Below, in pieces: positions 61,531 through 64,000 of a DNA stretch of 64,000 nucleotides (positions are counted from its first letter, which is position 1; every line of letters starts with the position of its first letter). The stretch covers positions 2,914,001 through 2,978,000 of the forward strand of contig NZ_CP009428.1 in the NCBI RefSeq assembly GCF_000758725.1. Reading direction: 5' to 3'. The position numbers and the translations under genes were made by a program. The notes under the pieces were generated by a model. That model did no database searches. It was not told the DNA's origin and was given only the letters and a program-made list of their open reading frames with translations. The DNA is from Paenibacillus odorifer. Lineage in GTDB: Bacteria > Bacillota > Bacilli > Paenibacillales > Paenibacillaceae.

Positions 61531-62560
61531 AAGTAAAATACAGTTTAGCCGCTATATGCTGACACTATTAGTTTTTATCCTGTTAACCCTTGTGGCGGGG
61601 TATTTTCATCTTACGAATGGCGTGTTTGATATGTCTGTAATGGATGTGATAAAAACGCTGCTGCGAATAGATCCTGACCCTAAATTTGATCTGGTTATTT
61701 TTCAGTTTCGGTTACCACGGATCATTATTGCTTCTTTAGTAGGAATAGGTCTGGGGATGGCGGGAACTGTCATTCAAGGAATTACCCGTAACGGGCTGGC
61801 TGATCCAGGGATCCTTGGGATTAATGCAGGCGCTGGAGCTGCCATCGTCGCGTTTATGTTTTTCTTTCAGATGTCGGGAGTTACTTTTTTCAAAGAAAGC
61901 TGGTTCTCGATACTAGCCATGCCGCTGTTTGGTTTTGTAGGTGGGCTTGCCGCAGTTGTGATTATCTTTATTTTCTCTTGGCGGAATGGTGCACTCGATA
62001 TGCAACGCTTGATTTTGACAGGGATCGCGATTAGTAGTGGTTTTGGTGCGTTGTCGTTGTATATTTCTCTGAAAATGAATGCAAGTGATTATGAAATGGC
62101 TGCGGTTTGGAGTGTCGGAAGTATTTATAGCGCGAACTGGACTTATATCATTATGATCGCACCTTGGGTGCTTATTTTAGGATTTGTAATGTATCGAAAA
62201 AGCTATTTACTCAATTATTTTCAATTGGAGGATTCCAGTACAAAAAGCTTGGGGATCTCCGTAGAAAAAGAAAAGCTGATCTTTCTGTTATGCAGTGTGG
62301 GGATTATAAGTGTTTGTGTATCTGTATCCGGTTCTATAAGTTTTATAGGCTTGATGGCTCCTCATATCGCCAGACGATTAGTAGGAATTAATCACCGCTA
62401 TATTATGTTATCCAGTGCAGTGGTTGGGATGTTTTTGCTGGTGATCTCAGATTATTTTGCCAAAACAATATTTCAGCCGGCAGAGTTACCCGTGGGTATA
62501 GTCGTTTCGATTATTGGTATTCCATATTTCTTATATTTATTAGCCAAGTCAAGAGTGTAG
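61523..62560 (+). CDS. feuC: FecCD-type ferri-siderophore permease
   Basis: 345 residues from a GTG overlapping feuB. RLPRIIIASLVGIGLGMAGTVIQGITRN, GSISFIGLMAPHIARRLVGINHRY and ELPVGIVVSIIGIPYFLYLL are family motifs. Second half of the channel. No ATPase gene follows; in Bacillus the FeuABC system uses the separately encoded YusV, and the same is likely here. Confidence 0.93.
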   Translation: MDRSKIQFSRYMLTLLVFILLTLVAGYFHLTNGVFDMSVMDVIKTLLRIDPDPKFDLVIFQFRLPRIIIASLVGIGLGMAGTVIQGITRNGLADPGILGINAGAGAAIVAFMFFFQMSGVTFFKESWFSILAMPLFGFVGGLAAVVIIFIFSWRNGALDMQRLILTGIAISSGFGALSLYISLKMNASDYEMAAVWSVGSIYSANWTYIIMIAPWVLILGFVMYRKSYLLNYFQLEDSSTKSLGISVEKEKLIFLLCSVGIISVCVSVSGSISFIGLMAPHIARRLVGINHRYIMLSSAVVGMFLLVISDYFAKTIFQPAELPVGIVVSIIGIPYFLYLLAKSRV

Positions 62561-62579
62561 GGGAGAGTGTACAGAAAAA

Positions 62580-63380
62580 ATGACAACACAAGTAGAGCTC
62601 GAACACACAGAATCATGGAAACTTGAATCTCAGTATATGGGTTACACGTACGATATAAAGGTTTCTCTTCCCAGAGAAGCAGCACCAGAAAAGGGCTTTC
62701 CAGTATATTACATGCTCGATGGTAATTCATATTTTCAATTAGGTCGGGATGTCGTAAAACTGCAGTCAAGAAATGCCCCAAAAACTTTTATTGCACCAGC
62801 AATTGTGATTGGAATTGGACATTATGGTACAGATGAAGAGGTCTCTAAAAGAAGATTTTATGATTTCACACCTCCTGCGAGGTTGTATGTATATCCGGAT
62901 CGATTGAAAAATGCTGACATAGGACCACATGGTGGGGCTGAGAAGTTTTTAGCTTTTTTAGAATTAGAGTTAATGCCAGCAATCAACAAGAAATATAATG
63001 TGGATCAGCATAAACAAGCCTTGTTTGGTCACTCTCTCAGCGGTTTATTTGTCCTCTGGACGTTATTCACTCGTGCGAAGCTATTCCAGTATTATTTGGC
63101 CTCTAGTCCATCCATTTGGTGGAATGATCATGAAATCCTGACGTATGCGGAGCGGTTCTATAACAATGGTCAAGTGAAGATGACCGATAAACAAAAGTTA
63201 TTGATTACCGTAGGGAGTGAAGAGTCGTTTATGGTCGATGACGCAGCATTATTATTTTCAAAAATGAATGAATATGCTCTGCGTAATTTAGAGGTTGAGC
63301 ACTATGTCGCACCCAATGAAAATCACGCTTCTGTAGTGCCAACGATTATGAGTAGAGCGTTTCGAGTGCTGAACTGTTAA
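62580..63380 (+). CDS. besA: BesA/IroE-like ferri-siderophore esterase
   Basis: 266 residues; starts 20 bp after feuC with a GGGGAGAG site. Cytoplasmic alpha/beta hydrolase: GFPVYYMLDGNSYF, nucleophile Ser in LFGHSLSGLFVLW, ASSPSIWWND and His in PNENHASVVP. BesA cleaves the trilactone backbone of ferri-bacillibactin to release iron. The order feuA-feuB-feuC-esterase is as in Bacillus subtilis, which strongly supports the role. Confidence 0.9.
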   Translation: MTTQVELEHTESWKLESQYMGYTYDIKVSLPREAAPEKGFPVYYMLDGNSYFQLGRDVVKLQSRNAPKTFIAPAIVIGIGHYGTDEEVSKRRFYDFTPPARLYVYPDRLKNADIGPHGGAEKFLAFLELELMPAINKKYNVDQHKQALFGHSLSGLFVLWTLFTRAKLFQYYLASSPSIWWNDHEILTYAERFYNNGQVKMTDKQKLLITVGSEESFMVDDAALLFSKMNEYALRNLEVEHYVAPNENHASVVPTIMSRAFRVLNC

Positions 63381-63391
63381 GGAGTGGGGAT

Positions 63392-64000
63392 ATGACGCAA
63401 ATGAGGGCAGGCGAGCTTGTGCTTTTTGAACATATAGATCGTCAGATTACCGTGTATTTACCGAAAGAATATCATCTATTTCCGGAGCGGATATTTCCAG
63501 CGGTTTTCTTACAGGATGGAGATTTTTTGTTCAAAGAGGCGATTATAGCTATAGAGAAAGATGTGGAAGAGGGAGTAACAGAGCCGGTTATTTTTATCGG
63601 GATTGATTCTCAACTGCGGAATGATGAATATACACCTTGGGAAATGCCTGCTCTTTTTAAGGATTGGTCCTTTGGGGGCAAGGGCGATGATTATTTGAAT
63701 TACGTCTATCAGGATCTTGTACCCTATATCAAAAGCTCCTATCGCATCTCTAACGAGCCGAAGAAATTGGCTTTGGGTGGTGTTTCACTAGGTGGATTAA
63801 TAAGTCTGTACGCAATGTACAAGACTGAAGCTATTTTTGGAAATTTTATATTCATATCTGCGTCTGTATGGTTTAAAGATTTCATTCATTACATGGAAGC
63901 TTCAAGACTAGATAGGGAATGCAGAATTTATATGTATGTTGGTGAACAGGAAGGTATCCACAAGACAAATGTCCAGAAGGACATGGTGCCTAACAGCAAA
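63392..64000 (+). CDS. Second siderophore-type esterase (cut by window end)
   Basis: 203 codons from ATG 63392 (GGAGTGGGG site) run open to the edge. MTQMRAGELVLFEHIDRQIT, then FPAVFLQDGDFLF and the nucleophile elbow LALGGVSLGGLISLYAMY, place it in the same esterase superfamily as the preceding gene but only distantly. It starts 12 bp after that gene, so it is part of the Fur-boxed operon. It may act on a partly hydrolysed siderophore or a different one. Confidence 0.85.
   Translation, partial: MTQMRAGELVLFEHIDRQITVYLPKEYHLFPERIFPAVFLQDGDFLFKEAIIAIEKDVEEGVTEPVIFIGIDSQLRNDEYTPWEMPALFKDWSFGGKGDDYLNYVYQDLVPYIKSSYRISNEPKKLALGGVSLGGLISLYAMYKTEAIFGNFIFISASVWFKDFIHYMEASRLDRECRIYMYVGEQEGIHKTNVQKDMVPNSK

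Overview
The window reads as a chromosomal segment of a spore-forming Firmicute, most likely Paenibacillus or a close relative. This is inferred from the gene families (YesM/YesN two-component pairs, ROK kinase, CUT1 sugar transporters, FeuABC-type siderophore uptake, HxlR regulators, DUF2164, stalk-domain protein), the AGGAGG ribosome binding sites, a T-box leader on trpS, and repeat-rich intergenic regions. I saw no tRNA, rRNA, complete insertion sequence, CRISPR array, prophage or replication origin.

Layout. 0-3.8 kb: sugar oxidation operon (two Gfo/Idh/MocA dehydrogenases, a TIM-barrel isomerase, an APH-type kinase). 3.8-7.1 kb: DUF2164 protein, fabV, a paralogue of the kinase and an HXXEE membrane protein. 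7.1-10 kb: a Fur-box-preceded orphan OppD ATPase and a GH43 arabinanase lipoprotein. 10-12.3 kb: fabF divergent from an MmyB-type regulator, with shared TATACTA elements between them. 12.3-20 kb: mixed housekeeping (MFS transporter, exonuclease III, serine hydrolase, VanZ-RDD protein, aminopeptidase). 20-21.5 kb: trpS with a Trp T-box and an in-frame Trp-Trp-Trp leader. 21.6-24.5 kb: a small surface-type protein, an HxlR regulator, and an ECF sigma/DUF4179 pair. 24.5-25.7 kb: gene-free repeats, including a near-perfect 373 bp direct repeat. 25.7-29.6 kb: modular pectate lyase and an ABC-F protein.

29.6-39.3 kb is a sialic acid catabolic locus: YesM/YesN-type kinase and regulator divergent from binding lipoprotein, two permeases, nanA, nanE and nanK. 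39.3-45.1 kb is a decaying accessory stretch, with a frameshifted beta-propeller gene, a DUF4279 fragment, a GNAT gene with one in-frame stop, an APH-GNAT fusion and thyX. 45.2-50.5 kb: stalk-domain protein, zinc-ribbon peptide, a purA divergent from a LysR regulator, and a cytochrome b/molybdopterin fusion. 50.6-55.1 kb: an envelope cluster of a membrane coiled-coil protein, a membrane-anchored binding-protein/VWA fusion and TelA, then a sensor-domain protein. 55.2-59.3 kb: an intergenic repeat matching one at 39.4 kb in inverted orientation, an esterase lipoprotein, an SDR/HxlR divergent pair and an unknown protein. 59.4 kb to the end: a Fur-box-controlled siderophore operon (feuABC, BesA-like esterase and a second esterase running off the edge).

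How the genes work together. Arabinanase and pectate lyase point to growth on plant cell wall. The nan locus would bring in and degrade N-acetylneuraminate. The last operon would take up a catecholate trilactone ferri-siderophore and hydrolyse it inside the cell; its ATPase is missing, as in Bacillus, where a shared ATPase is used. The most unusual items are the binding-protein/VWA + TelA cluster, the T-box plus Trp leader on trpS, the orphan Fur-linked OppD, two genes apparently starting at ATT, and the inverted intergenic repeat family. All functions are inferred from sequence read by eye; no database search was run.
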